Part shown: piece by piece, positions 63,178-64,000 of the stretch
Layout: each line of letters opens with the position of its first letter
Position numbering within the stretch: position 1 is the stretch's first letter
NCBI GenBank assembly: GCA_011526085.1
Contig: WYBC01000019.1
Coordinates: 80,232-144,231 of the forward strand
From: Lysobacter sp.
GTDB taxonomy: Bacteria > Pseudomonadota > Gammaproteobacteria > Xanthomonadales > Xanthomonadaceae
Length of the DNA: 64,000 bases
Direction of reading: 5' to 3'
The notes under the pieces: generated by a model
Seen by the model: only the letters and a program-made list of their open reading frames with translations
The model's database searches: none
Told to the model about the DNA's origin: nothing
Position numbers and translations under genes: made by a program

Positions 63178-64000
63178 ATGACCGACGCTTCCGCCAGCCC
63201 GACCGATCGCCTGCATCGCGTGCCGCGCCGTCCGCACGCATGGGCCTGGTGTCTGGCGCTGTCGCAGCTCGCGGTCGTGGCGATCTGGTGGCGCTGGGGC
63301 TGGCAGGCCGGCCTGCCGGCGATGGTCGCTTCGCACGCGCCGTTCTGGTGGGGCACGCTGTGGCCGCATTCGCGCCTGTTCGGGCCGGTGCTCAATCGTC
63401 TGCCGATCGCGGACCGCGCGGTCTGGCTGACGATCGACGACGGCCCCTCCGACGACACCGTCACGATACTCGACGCGCTGGACGCGCACGGCGCGAAGGC
63501 GACGTTCTTCCTGGTCGGCGAACGCGCGGCGCGACGGCCGGAACTCGTGCGCGAGATCCTGCGTCGCGGCCACGACATCGGGAATCACAGCACCACCCAT
63601 CCGTCGAAGTGGTTCTGGGCGCTGGGGCCGTCGCGCATGCGCCGCGAGATCGCGGACACCCAGCGCATCCTCGGCGAGATCATGCGCATGGAAGGCATGC
63701 GCATGGAGGGCATCGGCGCGCCGCCGCGCTGGTTCCGCGCGGTGGTCGGACTCAGCAACCCGTTCGTGCACGCGCCGCTGAAGGCGCACGGCCTCGCCCG
63801 CGCCGCATGGAGCGCGCGCGGCTTCGACGGCGTCGCCGGTGACCCGGCGAAGGTCGTCGCGCGCATCGAACGCGGGCTCGCGCCCGGCGCGATCGTGCTG
63901 CTGCACGAAGGCGCGGCGCACGGCGGCAATGTCGAGACGATCCGCCTGCTGCTGCAGCGGCTGGACGCGCTGGGCTATCGCACGACGCTGCCGTCGCTCC
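63178..64000 (+). CDS. Polysaccharide deacetylase (NodB domain), truncated by window edge
   Basis: The first 274 residues of a protein that runs past the right edge. An N-terminal region with hydrophobic segments (about 20-60) precedes a NodB domain: WLTIDDGPSDDTVTILDALD (motif 1 with DD), ATFFLVG, and HDIGNHSTTHPS (His pair, motif 2). A 15-bp tandem duplication (63682-63711) gives MRMEG twice near residue 170. Such enzymes remove N-acetyl groups from surface polysaccharide or glycolipid precursors. The start lies divergent from the rhodanese gene with 44 nt between. Confidence 0.85.
   Translation, partial: MTDASASPTDRLHRVPRRPHAWAWCLALSQLAVVAIWWRWGWQAGLPAMVASHAPFWWGTLWPHSRLFGPVLNRLPIADRAVWLTIDDGPSDDTVTILDALDAHGAKATFFLVGERAARRPELVREILRRGHDIGNHSTTHPSKWFWALGPSRMRREIADTQRILGEIMRMEGMRMEGIGAPPRWFRAVVGLSNPFVHAPLKAHGLARAAWSARGFDGVAGDPAKVVARIERGLAPGAIVLLHEGAAHGGNVETIRLLLQRLDALGYRTTLPSL

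Overview
The window is a high-GC gammaproteobacterial chromosome segment. Gene content and order point to the Xanthomonadaceae (Lysobacter/Luteimonas/Xanthomonas side). The main signs are thiS-thiG-trmB in a row, proteins ending in XVIPCD-type domains (the secretion signal of the Xanthomonadales type IV killing system), a RegB/RegA pair beside a quinol oxidase, and GTAG-headed REP-like palindromes scattered between genes. The assignment is inferred from sequence alone.

Layout. 0-3.2 kb: OmpR-type response regulator, RimK-like ligase, and an unusual lectin-plus-HExxH protein. 3.3-12 kb: MHS-type transporter, then the respiratory block cyoABCD-SURF1-regB-regA, and a lipoprotein. 12.5-18.5 kb: tRNA-Gly(CCC), a GDSL autotransporter, thiS, thiG, trmB and an SLC13/RCK permease. 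18.6-24.2 kb: an accessory island with two paralogous pairs, each a small cytosolic protein followed by an HExxH protein with a C-terminal XVIPCD-like domain, plus an unknown 312-residue protein. These look like type IV secreted antibacterial metallopeptidase toxins with cognate immunity or adaptor proteins. 24.3-27.7 kb: trpE, a YegS-like lipid kinase and rpe. 27.7-31.7 kb: a repeat mosaic followed by one large gene coding for metallophosphoesterase + STAND NTPase + TPR, a candidate anti-phage sensor whose 3' end is much poorer in GC than the surroundings. 31.9-35.2 kb: J-domain protein, purC, small membrane proteins and an EamA transporter.

35.4-39.7 kb: five tandem exported proteins, three paralogous cysteine-containing lipoproteins and two LolA-like proteins, arranged L-L-P-L-P. 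I do not recognise this system. 40-45.4 kb: a cation-homeostasis cluster on the minus strand (a CaCA exchanger and NhaA, then NhaD) with an NAD-dependent epimerase and a lipoprotein. 45.5-52.7 kb: tyrosine and tryptophan catabolism (hmgA, hppD with a divergent marR and a perfect 20-bp palindrome between them, a POT peptide transporter, kynA). 52.9-57.7 kb: a 1609-residue secreted ExeM-like nuclease with five DUF11 repeats. 57.9-62.6 kb: the E1-alpha, E1-beta and E2 genes of a 2-oxoacid dehydrogenase, interrupted by three small genes. Both E2 linkers coincide with REP-like repeat DNA. 62.8-64 kb: a rhodanese and the start of a polysaccharide deacetylase cut by the window edge.

The strongest candidates for undescribed biology are the paired XVIPCD metallopeptidase modules (18.6-23.0 kb), the single-gene phosphoesterase-STAND-TPR protein (28.5-31.7 kb), and the L-L-P-L-P lipoprotein/LolA-like array (35.4-39.7 kb).
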